Part shown: one piece after another, positions 12,201 through 22,001 of the stretch
Position numbering within the stretch: the stretch's first letter is position 1
Layout of the letters: each line of letters begins with the position of its first letter
Assembly: GCA_003254925.1 (NCBI GenBank)
Contig: QANZ01029243.1
Location: 29,112 to 93,111, forward strand
Reading direction: 5' to 3'
DNA length: 64,000 bases
Source: Chamaecrista fasciculata
Taxonomy: Eukaryota; Streptophyta; Magnoliopsida; Fabales; Fabaceae
The notes under the pieces: model-generated
What the model was told of the DNA's origin: nothing
Databases searched by the model: none
What the model saw: the letters and a program-made list of their open reading frames with translations, nothing else
Program-made: the position numbers and the translations under genes

Positions 12201-15200
12201 AAACAGAAGCCTTTACCCTAGAGTGTGCTTTGATTTTCCAAATAGATTTAGACAAAGAAAAGTAGTGACATTTGGGCTATATACAAAGAAGTCAATAGCG
12301 GGAGAATAATTGTACAAACCCAAAGAAGCTGAATTCCAAATCCTTCAATTTAATAGAGTAGAAACAGAAAATGGAGCGAGGATTTCCAACAACAATTCAT
12401 GGTATCTGCTAGCTTTCCCTAAACTAGAATTACACGATTTATTAGTTCATGACATTATGGGTATGTGTTGACTTGCTGTTTTTCAGTATTGATGTCTGTC
12501 TTTGCTTATCTTGTTTGCTTCCTCTCTTTTTTTCCTTTTCTTTTCTTATTTCATTTATTATTTAAATTGTTGTTTTGCTTTATAACAAATCTAACACTTC
12601 GGCCACATATTTAGGTGCACTTGAGGAGGGTGATGCATAAAGACAGATTCATGCGGAAAAGTTCAATTATTCCCGCCATCGGAAACCGTATTTGGAGAGA
12701 TTTGATTCATAATCCCTTACATTTAATATTTTCTGTAGATGTGATTGGTATGACTAGTTCAACATTAGCTTCTCTTAGTAGAGGGTTTGCTGAGCTTTCA
12801 ACTGATGGACAGTTTCTGCAATTACGTGCAAAACAGGTAAGCATTTTATCTAAATTAATTTTGCACTGTAGTTTAAACTATAAGAGATGACTTTAGCGTG
12901 GTAACAGGTAAGATCAAGGAGGATTACTGGGGTGGGGGATGGGATCATTCAGGGAACAGAAGCTTTTGCCCAAGGTGTAGCCTTTGGGGTGTCCGGTGTA
13001 GTGAGGAAGCCCGTGGAGAGTGCCAGAGAGAATGGTCTTCTTGGATTGGCTCATGGTCTTGGACGTGCCTTTTTAGGTTTTATTGTCCAACCAGTGAGTG
13101 GAGCACTTGATTTTTTCTCGTTGACTGTTGATGGAATTGGTGCTAGTTGTTCCAAATGCTTGGAGGTTTTCCACAGCAAGACCACCTTCCAGAGAATCAG
13201 AAATCCTCGGGCTATACATGCTGATGGAGTACTGAGAGAATATTGTGAGAGAGAGGCTATCGGGCAGGTATGTTATTTAGTTGTTTCTCCATGAGCATTC
13301 ACTGCCTTTAAAAAAATTTATTCATATTGTTTATTAATTTATTTTTCGTGAGGAAAACTTTTATTCACATTATTGAATTGACAAGAAAAGTGATATACTG
13401 GAATGCAAGTAATAAGAAACATTAATTCCACGTCCCAGTGAAAATCTATTTTTGTCAGAGGAAGCCATTCTGTGTTCTTACCAACAGTGTAGCACTTAAA
13501 TAGCTACATAATAAGACCCAAGTGACTTTGCGAAACTCTACCTCAAAAGCTAACAATTGAAAGGGGAAAACAAAACTATTTATATACTCTATCAAGAATC
13601 TCATACTAAACGTGGGATTTTGGCATTCCATACTTCACTAGTGCCCATCATTACTAATTTTTCTTTTAGATTTATTTTAGACCTTTTCAGTAGTCTTATT
13701 TTGTAGTACATGAAATTTGACCATCTCTGAGCACTTGAATAACCCAATAATTCAAGAGGGAGGGAGGCCAAAGAAAACTATTAGTGAAACTATTTGAAAA
13801 GATTTAATCATTGATAACCTAATCATAGAAATGTTCAAAGATAGAACATGTTGGCATCAACTGATCTATATAACTGATCCCACTTAGTGGGAAAAGGCTT
13901 TGATTGTTGTTGTTGAACACTTGAATAGATGTGTTCCATAAAACTCTGTCCTGGTATTCAGTTCCTTTATAGTATATAATCTCTAAATACAATATCTTAT
14001 TATTTTCTCCTGTTTTCTCTTGTGTTTGATGGGTCTCAGATGGTGCTTTACCTTGGAGAGGCTAGTCGGCATTTTGGCTGTACTGAGATTTTCAAAGAGC
14101 CCTCAAAATTTGCATTGTCTGACTATTATGAAGAGCATTTTAACGTGCCTTACCAGAGAATCGTTTTAGTTACCAATAAACGAGTCATGTTGCTGCAGGT
14201 TTGTGAAGGAACGTAGTCATAAGTATTATCTTTCTCATTTTGAGAATAACTTAATTGATTTCTCTGCCTCTTACTAGTGTCTGGCTCCAGACAAGATGGA
14301 TAAAAAACCTTGCAAAATAATGTGGGATGTGCCTTGGGGTGAGCTGATGGCACTGGAGTTGGCAAGGGCAGGCAGCAACCAACCATCTCACTTGATCCTC
14401 CATCTGAAAAATTTCCGGAGATCTGAAAATTTTGTGAGAGTGATCAAGTGCAATACTGTAGAAGAAGAACGTGAAGGAAGAGAACAACAGGCGGTTAAGA
14501 TATGTTCAGTAGTGCGTAGAACATGGAAAACACATCAGGATGACATGAAGTGTTTGATTCTGAAAGTAAGTGATGTTTCAATCTTTTTTTATTTAGGACA
14601 TCAAACAGAATTCTGATGGAGCTCTGGCTTCCAGGTACCTTCAAGTCAGAGACATGTATATTTTGCATGGAGTGATGCCGATAGGAGAGAACCACGCATC
14701 CCCAGCAAGGCCATTATTAGCTCAAGAGAGCTCTTATCTCATACCACTTCATCTGACGATAAGAGATTTATCAAGCACAGTATCACATTTTCGAAGATTT
14801 GGAGTAGTGAACAAGAATTCAAAGGCCGATGTTCACTATGTAGAAAACAGGTACTTCCCTATTTTCCTTTCCTTGTATTTCATGGAAAAGTTGGTTAATT
14901 ATACCCTAGGGGGTACACTGTTCTAAATTCTTGACTGATTTCATGGTTTCAATTTTGACAAATCTTTTTATGTTCTAGATCTCACAAGATGGTGGAATAT
15001 GTAGCATCTGGAGACCTATTTGTCCTGATGGGTAACAGTCGTTCTTTTACATGACTCCATATTATTGCAATTTATTGCATCTTTTGTTTGTCATGCAATT
15101 TTAATAAACCGAGGAAATGTGATAGAAGCCCCCAGTAGTGAAAATAGGAAATGCATGAAATATGCTCTTTATAAAATGAAGAGATCGAACATACTAATTG

Positions 15201-16649
15201 TATTTTCTCTATCATAGGAAGTTTGTTTAACTTTGCCATTCTTTTTTCCTGCAAAAACTTCTATATACTTGACGGAAAGGAACTAGCCCAAGATTTACTA
15301 GATACACCAAAAGTCCAACTTCTTAGATGTATTATCGGGATACAATATTACAAGGCTTTATAAGATGTAAAAATCAGAAAGTATAACTGGTGCTTAACCT
15401 CTTGAGCACTACCATCAATATAAAAGAGTTGACCCTAAATGGAAGGGCTCTCAAGAGGGAGCTACCATGTTCGGGGATTATGGAAAATACTAAATAGGAC
15501 TAAGAATCATGGGGCCAAATCTTGCTATCTAGGTTAGATGACAGAACAATGTCTAGTAAATGCAAGTGACTCCCGTTTTGTAGCTTCTCTACCACTTAGG
15601 TTGCCAGAAAAATGAAACCTTCAAGAAATGTCGAGCATGAATATAATATACCTTTAGAACAAGGAAATCATGAAGAGAGAGTCGGTGCTAGATAGAGGCA
15701 ATAAGAAAAAGATTCTTAATAAATAGTAGTCAGCGCGTGAATCCTCCCAAAATTTAACTTGGAAATCGTTACCCTCATTTAGACAAATGAGAGATCTAAA
15801 AGATATGTATTTCACATACCTTCCGCTTTTGTTAATATAAAACGGCACATTTTTTCTTTTCAAATCTTCTTGTGAATTTGATTGTACCTTAATTTGTCCA
15901 TGCTTCTATTGCGGTGTTGCCCCAGCTGTGATCTCCTTTAACTAAGGAATTATAAGAGACAACTCAATCATTGTTCTGGTCAGGCTCATCGTTCTGTCTA
16001 CTAATTAGAACAATTATGTTTCCAGGTATATATTTATTGGAGATATTGCTCATGCTGGTATCCATCCCCCAAATGTTGCTGCTGTTTACTGCAAGATTGA
16101 TGGACTTTTTGCACTGCCAGTGGGGTATGACCTGGTAAGGTTATAATTAATATCAGGAGTATGAGCTAGTGGCATTGCAATTTGTTTTGAGCATCAAGTG
16201 TAAAGATATTTAGAACATTCACTAGATTGACGCTTATTACGCTCCATCACTTACAAATGAAATGAGATGAATTGATGGACTAACACTCAAATAACTGTAT
16301 GTAGGTGTGGCGGAATTGTATAGATGACTATGTTACTCCAGTATCAATTTGGCACCCGCGGGCTCCAGATGGGTTTGTGTCCCCTGGATGTGTTGCTGTT
16401 GCTGGTTATAAGGAACCAGAGCCTGATCTTGTATACTGTGTTTCTGAGTCACTTGTTGAGGAGACGGAATTTGAAGAGCAAAAGATTTGGTCTGCCAGTG
16501 ACTCCTACCCATGGGCCTGCCATATATATCAAGTCCAGAGTGATGCTTTGCATTTTGTTGCTCTCAGACAATCCAAGGAAGAGTCTGAGTGGAAGCCTGT
16601 GAGGATCCGTGACGACCCCCTAAATCGCTTGCAATTGCAATCATCATAG
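211..16649 (+). CDS. VPS13-family lipid-transfer protein, 3' part (5' end outside window)
   Basis: C-terminal ~1,650 residues of a giant plant VPS13-like protein. The family forms bridge-like lipid-transfer proteins at membrane contact sites. Exons: ~211-362, 439-936, 1756-2520, 2637-2710, 3060-3408, 3489-3587, 3677-3832, 4021-4202, 6190-6702, 8542-8719, 8832-8968, 9650-9776, 12615-12836, 12908-13267, 14040-14198, 14278-14565, 14635-14850, 14979-15031, 16026-16134, 16305-16649. All phases agree, and the last 19 exons sum to 4,830 nt. Seen: the VPS13 adaptor/SHR-type region (APYWLGVA in exon 5), the conserved NRTTRKV and [12 protein letters not shown] blocks, the VPS13_C-like stretch [18 protein letters not shown] (exon 13), and a PH-like tail (exons 15-17). 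From memory it resembles the long Arabidopsis proteins of the AT4G17140/AT1G48090 type more than SHRUBBY; that assignment is an inference. The first exon start (211 or 238) is uncertain. Introns of 1.8-2.8 kb (after exons 8, 9 and 12) are repeat-filled. Confidence 0.93.
2578..2617. other. poly-C run containing six Ns (sequence uncertainty)
   Basis: A C homopolymer is interrupted by six N at 2594-2599 and followed by a T run, inside VPS13 intron 3. It is probably an unresolved homopolymer rather than a biological feature. The flanking splice sites (donor at 2521, acceptor ending at 2636) are intact, so the coding prediction is unaffected. Confidence 0.9.
2849..3038 (+). mobile_element. Copia-type LTR fragment (fossil) in VPS13 intron 4
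   Basis: The stretch begins TGTTGTGAATATTTG, has a TATAAAT-type box, a downstream AATAAT signal and an end near TTCTCTCA, all typical of short plant Copia LTRs. Its first ~28 bases are tandemly duplicated (2851-2879 and 2880-2907). It makes up most of this intron and stops about 20 nt before the splice acceptor. No clean target-site duplication was found, so the borders are approximate. Old, LTR only. Confidence 0.5.
4305..4477. mobile_element. Short solo LTR (173 bp) with 5-bp target duplication TAGGT
   Basis: The element starts TGTTAA and ends TTAACA, with TAGGT directly on both sides (4300-4304 and 4478-4482). A solo LTR arises by recombination between the two LTRs of one element. The length fits a small Copia or TRIM-type LTR. 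Read on the minus strand it has an internal TATATATA stretch, suggesting minus orientation. It lies in VPS13 intron 8. The perfect duplication suggests moderate age. Confidence 0.75.
5080..5560 (-). mobile_element. RTE-type LINE fragment (reverse transcriptase palm plus 3' tail)
   Basis: Minus-strand translation in pieces gives hallmarks of plant RTE reverse transcriptase: a [20 protein letters not shown]-like stretch, then [12 protein letters not shown], then [19 protein letters not shown] followed by [12 protein letters not shown]. The pieces fall in more than one frame and have stops. The 3' end is a short (TTG)n-type tail, seen on the plus strand as AACAACAACAACAACC at about 5080-5095, and lies much closer to the RT palm than in a full element, so the copy is 5'-truncated and internally deleted. 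It sits in VPS13 intron 8, antisense to the gene. Confidence 0.75.
7593..7960 (-). mobile_element. Copia-type solo LTR (368 bp) with 5-bp target duplication GTCAC
   Basis: The element is bounded by TG...CA ends (TGTAAGG at the left, TTACAACA at the right) and a perfect GTCAC duplication at 7588-7592 and 7961-7965. In minus orientation it begins TGTTGTAATATGG, has a TATAAATA box and a downstream AATAAA signal, as expected of an LTR. It is in VPS13 intron 9, antisense to the gene. No internal region is present. Confidence 0.85.
10668..11880 (-). mobile_element. Copia LTR retrotransposon remnant (fossil), interrupted by a nested solo LTR
   Basis: On the minus strand there are RNase H pieces of Copia type (FSDADW around 11680-11800, and [10 protein letters not shown] with SSTESEYRA at 10950-11237), a purine tract (TTTAGGGGGAG, plus-strand complement at about 10838-10850) and a 3' LTR at about 10668-10837 with TG/CA-like ends and a TATATATAA box. 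No 5' LTR, gag, protease, integrase or full reverse transcriptase was found. The copy is clearly broken, with several breaks, and old. It lies antisense in VPS13 intron 12. Confidence 0.75.
11220..11679 (-). mobile_element. Solo LTR (460 bp) nested in the Copia remnant, duplication AGACC
   Basis: The plus strand reads AGACC, TGATAGGAA...GGCCCATCA, AGACC: a TG...CA element with a perfect 5-bp duplication at 11215-11219 and 11680-11684. It sits inside the RNase H region of the older Copia remnant, so it inserted later. In minus orientation it has a TATTTATATATATGA box near its 3' part, as expected of an LTR. LTR superfamily not resolved. Confidence 0.75.
11990..12400 (-). mobile_element. L1-type LINE fragment (zf-RVT region), degraded
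   Basis: Minus-strand translation gives two stretches typical of the zf-RVT domain that follows reverse transcriptase in plant L1 LINEs: [18 protein letters not shown] (about 12200-12255) and [16 protein letters not shown] (about 12065-12115), in the expected order. Stops and a frame change separate them. Borders are approximate; the right end fades near 12400. It adjoins the Copia remnant in VPS13 intron 12. Confidence 0.5.
13860..13914 (+). mobile_element. 3' end of an RTE-type LINE
   Basis: GATCCCACTTAGTGGGA followed by AAGGCTTTGATTGTTGTTG is the familiar 3' terminus of plant RTE LINEs, with a (TTG)n tail. Only the 3' end is present. It lies in VPS13 intron 14. Confidence 0.55.
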
Positions 16650-16957
16650 TCTGAAGAGACCCATCATATATTTCCAACCTTGCTTGTAAAAGTCCATTGA
16701 TTAAATTCTTGGTAGTGATCATAGAAGCTACGTTTATGATTGCTTCGTGACATTAAATGGCGGTGAGGAAAGAATTTGGGTAGGGAATCCTTGCTCCAAT
16801 CCTCAGGATTTTGCATCAATCTTTCGTGACTGTAATCACAATATATTGGCAAAAAGAGGGAGAAAAAAAAAAGGTTTTATTTGTATATGCATAGCTTTCC
16901 TTTCACATTTACTTTCATTCTTTAATGTGTATTTTTTTTGTGTGTGTTGATGTTGTT

Positions 16958-17541
16958 TTTTTGAAAGCATCATGCCAAACTATATTATAGAAAAGCCAGA
17001 CGACACTTACAATCAGTCAGAGAACTACAATATGATAAAACAGTAAAGAATAATTTGCAAACATTATTGAACTATAATAACAAATTAAAGTACAAATGAT
17101 CCTATCTGCAGGATGAAAGTCATCACCGATCTTGGTGTTGCCAACAGAATGTTTACCATGATACTCTCTGCATATCAGAAAAGTAATATTCGTCCCAAAT
17201 GTATATGTCATAGACTCTTCCATCAATTTGTTAAAACATTGAATACTTTCTGACATATATGCTCAGATCTAAATCACGATCTAGTATTAGAACAGGATCT
17301 CTCACAAGGAAAGATTAAAACTAGAAATAGATCTGGATGAAACCACCACTAAACAGGGGGACAAAGATCTGACTTTATTCAATGAAAAATCTTAAAAACA
17401 GAAGATAAAAAATAGGGAGGAATTGCAATTAATACAATCCCTCCCTATATAAAATGAAAAAAATTAAGGAAGAACCTGGGAGAAAAAGATCAAAGAAGAA
17501 CGGAGAAAATCGCTCTGAAGCGTTTCAGATATCCATTGTTT
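16958..17541 (-). pseudogene. Poly(A)-tailed retroinsertion (retrocopy or non-LTR element) with 15-bp target duplication
   Basis: The 15-mer TGTGTTGATGTTGTT occurs exactly at 16943-16957 and 17542-17556. The insert between begins with a T run on the plus strand, that is, a short poly(A) at the 3' end of a minus-strand copy. A perfect duplication plus poly(A) is the signature of LINE-mediated retrotransposition of an mRNA or SINE-like RNA. The minus strand has a 79-codon frame at 17256-17017 (MSESIQCFNKLMEES...) that I do not recognise. The upstream part (17260-17540) is pyrimidine-rich in places, like a leader. Source unknown. Confidence 0.6.
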
Positions 17542-18147
17542 TGTGTTGATGTTGTTGTCCATAAAAAAATTGGCGTTTCAAAACAATATTGTGAAGTTGC
17601 TATTTTGTATTGCGTCAACTATTTACTTGATAGTATTAGTAATATCCGAAACCAGTTAAATATGTTTTTCATTAAGAAAATAATCTACTTGTGCATTATT
17701 TCATTGTTCAATTAGTAGTTTGAGAAGTTATTGTTTCTTAACAATAGATTTGATACTTGGTGTGTATAGATTCTCCTGCACTGAAGTAATTATCGCAAAA
17801 CAAGAAAAGGCGTGTCAGATAGTTACCTGCTGAAACTTATTATGGTATGTAATTATGTATACTTTGTAGGACAACATTTAACTAACTTGTAGATTTTATT
17901 CTACGAAAAAATAAAAAACTTATAGATCTTTATTATAAAATTGTCATTTAAAATCTAAAAATATTTATAGTTTTGCACATATCAATACAGTTCACGGGTA
18001 GTTGTTAGGAAACTGGTGGTGGGTATGGTACCCAAAAAGTATTACCAACACACTCAATTCTTAAATATTGTCCGTTCTAAGAAAAACAAAATCAAATTGC
18101 TTCGCCTGCAATTAAATATTACAAAAAGAGAGAGGTGGAATCTAAGA

Positions 18148-18483
18148 AGCATGGTATTTTGAAGATGTGTCGCCGTGTCAGACACGTGTCAGTCTTCGAC
18201 ACTCGTATGATACTGACACGACACATATCCATAAATTTTAGAATATAAATCAATTTTTTTGTAACTTTAACATGATAGACAAGAGAAAATAATAATAGAT
18301 ATGACATATATTATGAATAAAAATTGTAATTTTTAATTTTTTCATTAAAAATTATGAATATTTAATTATTTATATATATAAATATATGCCGTGTCGCGTA
18401 ATTTTGAGAGCTTGACGTATTGCTGTGTCCGTGTCCGTGTCGTGTCTCGTGTCCGTGTCCGTGTCAGTGTCAATGTCCATGCT
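18148..18483. mobile_element. Non-autonomous element with GTGTC-rich ends
   Basis: Inverted termini AGCATGG (18148-18154) and CCATGCT (18477-18483) enclose GTGTC/GACAC-rich subterminal blocks, including a run of GTGTCC units at about 18425-18470, around an AT-rich core. Sequences rich in tandem CGTGTCC units at one end are common dispersed repeats in dicots. No target duplication was found, so the superfamily is unassigned. Confidence 0.4.
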
Positions 18484-19296
18484 GTGAAACGGACTTGGCA
18501 GATGAAAAACATGGGTTTGCTCATTGCGTACATTTCGCTTTGCCTTCTTGTATTTCCTATCCTAATCGGACACGTGTCGTCCGTACAGAATTTTCGGACG
18601 CTGACGTAGCGGAACTGACGCTATAGCCATCACTCATCCCTTGTCGACGACAACGCGTTTGGCATGCCTTATCCGATTCCAATATCGTCGTCTTCCTCTT
18701 CACTCATTCTTTACTCTTATTTTGTCTTCTGTCTTTTCACTTTTATCGTCAATCCTATTATATACCCAAAATAAATTATTATTTAATAATAAGTTTTATT
18801 ACATGATTTACATCAATAATAACAATAATTAAAGTCTTTTCTCATGATGGCATTTATGTATTTTTATTTTTTTTCTATATTAGTTCTTAAAAAATATGTT
18901 TAAGAGACTAAATCATAATACTTTCGTAACTTACAAAATTAGAAATATATAATTAATTCTTTTATGACTTAATTATCACCTCATATATTTTTTAGAATTC
19001 AAATTATTTGTTTATCATTATTGACAAAAAAATAAATATTTTGTATACAATATTCAAATTTGTATACAATTGTTTCTGAACAACAATTAAATTAGGCTCA
19101 GGCCAAAAACAAAAATTAAATTAGGCATAAAGTGTAAAAAATAATTTGTCACTGTAAAAAGGATTCTGTTGTTTATTTTTATTTTTGATATAATATTTAT
19201 TTAAAAATAAGTTAAATAATGGAACGTACAGGGGCCAAATATTCTAAAACCTTATATCGTCAATTACTAGAGTAGCTTAAAAATATTGCTTGTGAC

Positions 19297-19989
19297 TAGA
19301 GTGACAAATGGTTGGATTAGGTTGGTTTTGGATTGCGTTGTAAATGGTTGGGTTATAAATGGGTCATGACCCATAAAATTAAGGGTTGACCCAACTCAAC
19401 CATAAACTCATCTTAAAGTATTTATATTATTTAATTTATAAACTAATTAATTAAAATAATTTTTAAATTATTCAAATTTAGAACTAAAGAGTATTCTTTT
19501 TTCAGATTTTGGACTGATTTTCAATTTTCACCTTTTTCATATTTCTAAAAATTATATTTTGACCCCAATTGTTTTTAAAAATTTTCATTTTAGTCCTCAA
19601 ATATCATGATCTAGGGGCTTTTTTTGTAAATTTTGAAAATATTTAGGGTCATTATGTAATTTTTGCAAAAATTTGCAAAATTCATCTTCCTTCCATTGAA
19701 CTCACAGTTTGGTGGGACTGAAATTCACTTTTTTCCAAATTTAGGACTAATCTGTAATTTTATCCTTTTTCCAATATTTTTCAAAATTACAATTTTGGTC
19801 CAAATTTTTTTTATAATTTTCATTTTAGTCCTAAAATATTATGGTTTAGGGACATTTTTGTAAATTTTGAAATTTTTTGGGGGGCATTTTGTAATTTTTG
19901 CAAAAATTTATAAAATTGCATATTTACCTCTTTCATGAAACTACGTAATTTTAATACAAATAGGTAATGGGTTGAGATTGCTACCCCTA
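19297..19989. mobile_element. hAT-like non-autonomous transposon (693 bp)
   Basis: The left end TAGAGTGACAAATGG and the inverse of the right end, TAGGGGTAGCAA, match the plant hAT terminal pattern TAGGGGTGGCAAA. Flanks are CTTGTGAC (19289-19296) and CTTCTGAC (19990-19997), an 8-bp duplication with one mismatch, as hAT elements make. Inside, a block is tandemly repeated with a period of about 236 bp (first bases near 19587 and 19823). No transposase frame. Confidence 0.65.
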
Positions 19990-20411
19990 CTTCTGACCAA
20001 CTAAATTGCTATTATTCTAATAAGAAGGAAAAAATATACAAAAGTTTGTAACTACTTATGTCACAATAAAACAATTTAGATATCAATCAGCCATGATTAT
20101 TCTCTTCATCAACGTTTCTTGAGGTCTTTCTTTATTTTCCACTAATGTGATGTGATGCTATATAAATGTAGTTGATTATGTTACATTTGGAGTCAATGAT
20201 AATATAATATAATTATGTGTTATCGGTTCAAATTCAAGATAATATAATATAATTATTGCAATAGTAAAAAAATCCCCACAATCGTGCTTAACAAGTTAAT
20301 TAGATGTAAACACTACCAAGTAGCAAACAACATAATTTTCACCGGGTCAGGTGATTTAATCCACTACCTCATTAAACACGTGCAGTGAGATTAGTTCAAT
20401 AATACAATAAG

Positions 20412-20852
20412 GGTTAAAGTATCTCTCATACCTTTTACTTAGGTCTCCATTTGATTTTATAACTTTTTCTTTTTTGCATTTTTTTTGTCTCATATCTTTT
20501 GTTTAGGTTGCAGATTTGGTCCTGTGTCACACTTTTGGTCTCATATCTTTATGTAAGGTTACAGAATTGGTCCCATATATTTTGATCAACTTGCAAAATT
20601 GGTCCTATATTATCTTTGGGTTATGTGCATAATTGGTCTTATAGCTTTGGGTCAAGCGGGACTGACGCTGAAATTTTTTGCAAAGATATGGGACCAATTC
20701 TGCAACTTGACCAAAAGATATGAGACCAAAAGTGATACGGGACCAAATTTGCAACTTTTTGCAAAGTTATGGGACCAAAATTACAAAAAAAAATTATGAG
20801 ACTAAATTGAGACCTGAGCGAAAGTTTATGAGACCAAAAGTGTACTTTAGTC
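20412..20852. mobile_element. Foldback MITE, Mutator-like (441 bp)
   Basis: The left half, GGTTAAAGTATC...AGGTCTCCATTTG, is the inverse complement of the right half ending ACTTTAGTC over most of its length. Both halves are built of repeated ACTTTTGGTCTCATA-type units, so the transcript would fold into a long hairpin. Flanks TACAATAAG and TATAATAAA agree at 7 of 9 positions, as expected of an old Mutator-type 9-bp duplication. Same family as the element at 47286-47688. Confidence 0.7.
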
Positions 20853-21247
20853 TATAATAAATGATAGACAAATTTTAAAATGAGTGAATAAGAAAAAAAA
20901 TTCTAAAAACTTTATATTCACAAGTAATCAATAAGCGCAATTTCTTATTAAAAAAAGGAAAGTTGATTGGCCAAATCGAAAAAGGCAGTTAGATATTTTT
21001 TTTTCAAGTCATATCATTAGACTATAAACAATTTTATATTGCAACGCCATAATATTTTATTTTAAAAAAAAGTCATATTTAAAAATCGCATACGCATCTT
21101 GTGTTTGGAAGTTGGAACTTGCGAATCTAAATATGTGATAATCAATAATGATTTACCATATTTTATATATCGTCGTCTATGTCAAATATTGCCATAGTTG
21201 TACAAGTAACAAGGGAGGGGGACCTTGCAATTTGCAAATAATAATAA

Positions 21248-21739
21248 GGTCAAAACTTCATTTTGGTCCTCAAACCATAGGGTGAATTTCTTTTGGTTAT
21301 AAAATATTTTTTTATTTCATTTTAATGCTCAAATTTATTTCATTTGTTTTTTCTATTAGTTCAAAATATGATTTTTTTTTTATTTTTGTCATTACTTCTA
21401 ATTCGAACAGTTGATGTGAATTGTGAACTAATTCTTTTTCAAATGTCCTATAATAAATAGTTTGGCAAAAAAATTATTTTTAACTCTAAATTAAAAATAA
21501 ATTTATCATTTATTTTTTAAAAAACTAATGTTTTTTTTTATATATTTTGTCAATTTACTAATTATAACACATATAAAAAAATGATTCATCTCAAATGTCT
21601 AAATTAAAATTATCAGCATAAATCAAACAAAATCAATAATGGGAACAAAAAGAAAAAACTGAGAATTAAAATAAAATGAAATTGTAAGACCAAAATAGAA
21701 CTCACCCTACATTCGGAGGACCAAAATGAAATTTTGACC
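21248..21739. mobile_element. Foldback MITE, Mutator-like (492 bp)
   Basis: The termini GGTCAAAACTTCATTTTGG and CCAAAATGAAATTTTGACC are inverse complements with a single-base difference. Flanks TAATAATAA (21239-21247) and TAGTAATAA (21740-21748) form a 9-bp duplication with one mismatch. The core is AT-rich and has no coding capacity. The right end lies about 250 bp upstream of the LON2 start codon. Confidence 0.75.
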
Positions 21740-21893
21740 TAGTAATAAATATGCAGGCTGCTAATGAACAAAGAAATTAAAAAAAAGAGGAAAAATAAAA
21801 CATGGCGAAATTACAAACCGGAAAGTCTTTGGGAGTTTTGAGAGAAAACAAAGGTGGCACGTCGCCGTTGAGTTCGTGTCTGACTGAACCAAA

Positions 21894-21905
21894 CCATAAA
21901 TACCA
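21894..21905 (+). promoter_or_regulatory. Possible TATA-type element of LON2
   Basis: CCATAAATACC is the best TATA-like motif in the short stretch between the foldback element and the LON2 start codon, about 100 nt upstream of the ATG and followed by a pyrimidine-rich leader. The assignment is by position and composition only. Confidence 0.25.
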
Positions 21906-22001
21906 TAAATTCGCCTTCTATCTCTTTCATTCTTACACTCTTCTTCTTTCTCATACCATTATTTTCTCTCTGTTTTTCGAAATTTCACTTTATTTGCAAG
22001 C

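Larger units (their letters stand above)
16650..22001. other. Intergenic region, VPS13-like to LON2
   Basis: No gene recognised on either strand; all open frames are short and lack family features. The first few hundred bases should hold the VPS13 3' UTR. Listed separately: a poly(A)-tailed retroinsertion (16958-17541), a CGTGTC-rich inverted-terminus element (18148-18483), a hAT-like element (19297-19989) and two foldback elements (20412-20852, 21248-21739). The rest is AT-rich, repeat-like DNA without clear structure. Confidence 0.7.

Noticed and set aside
14497-14640. Reading straight through 14566-14634 as exon
   Set aside because: It would break the conserved [16 protein letters not shown] join and add a stop; a 69-nt GT-AG intron fits.
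18391-18626. Open frames over the GTGTCC-rich tract
   Set aside because: They arise from translating a repeat (VRVRV and CPCPC runs) and are not supported as proteins.
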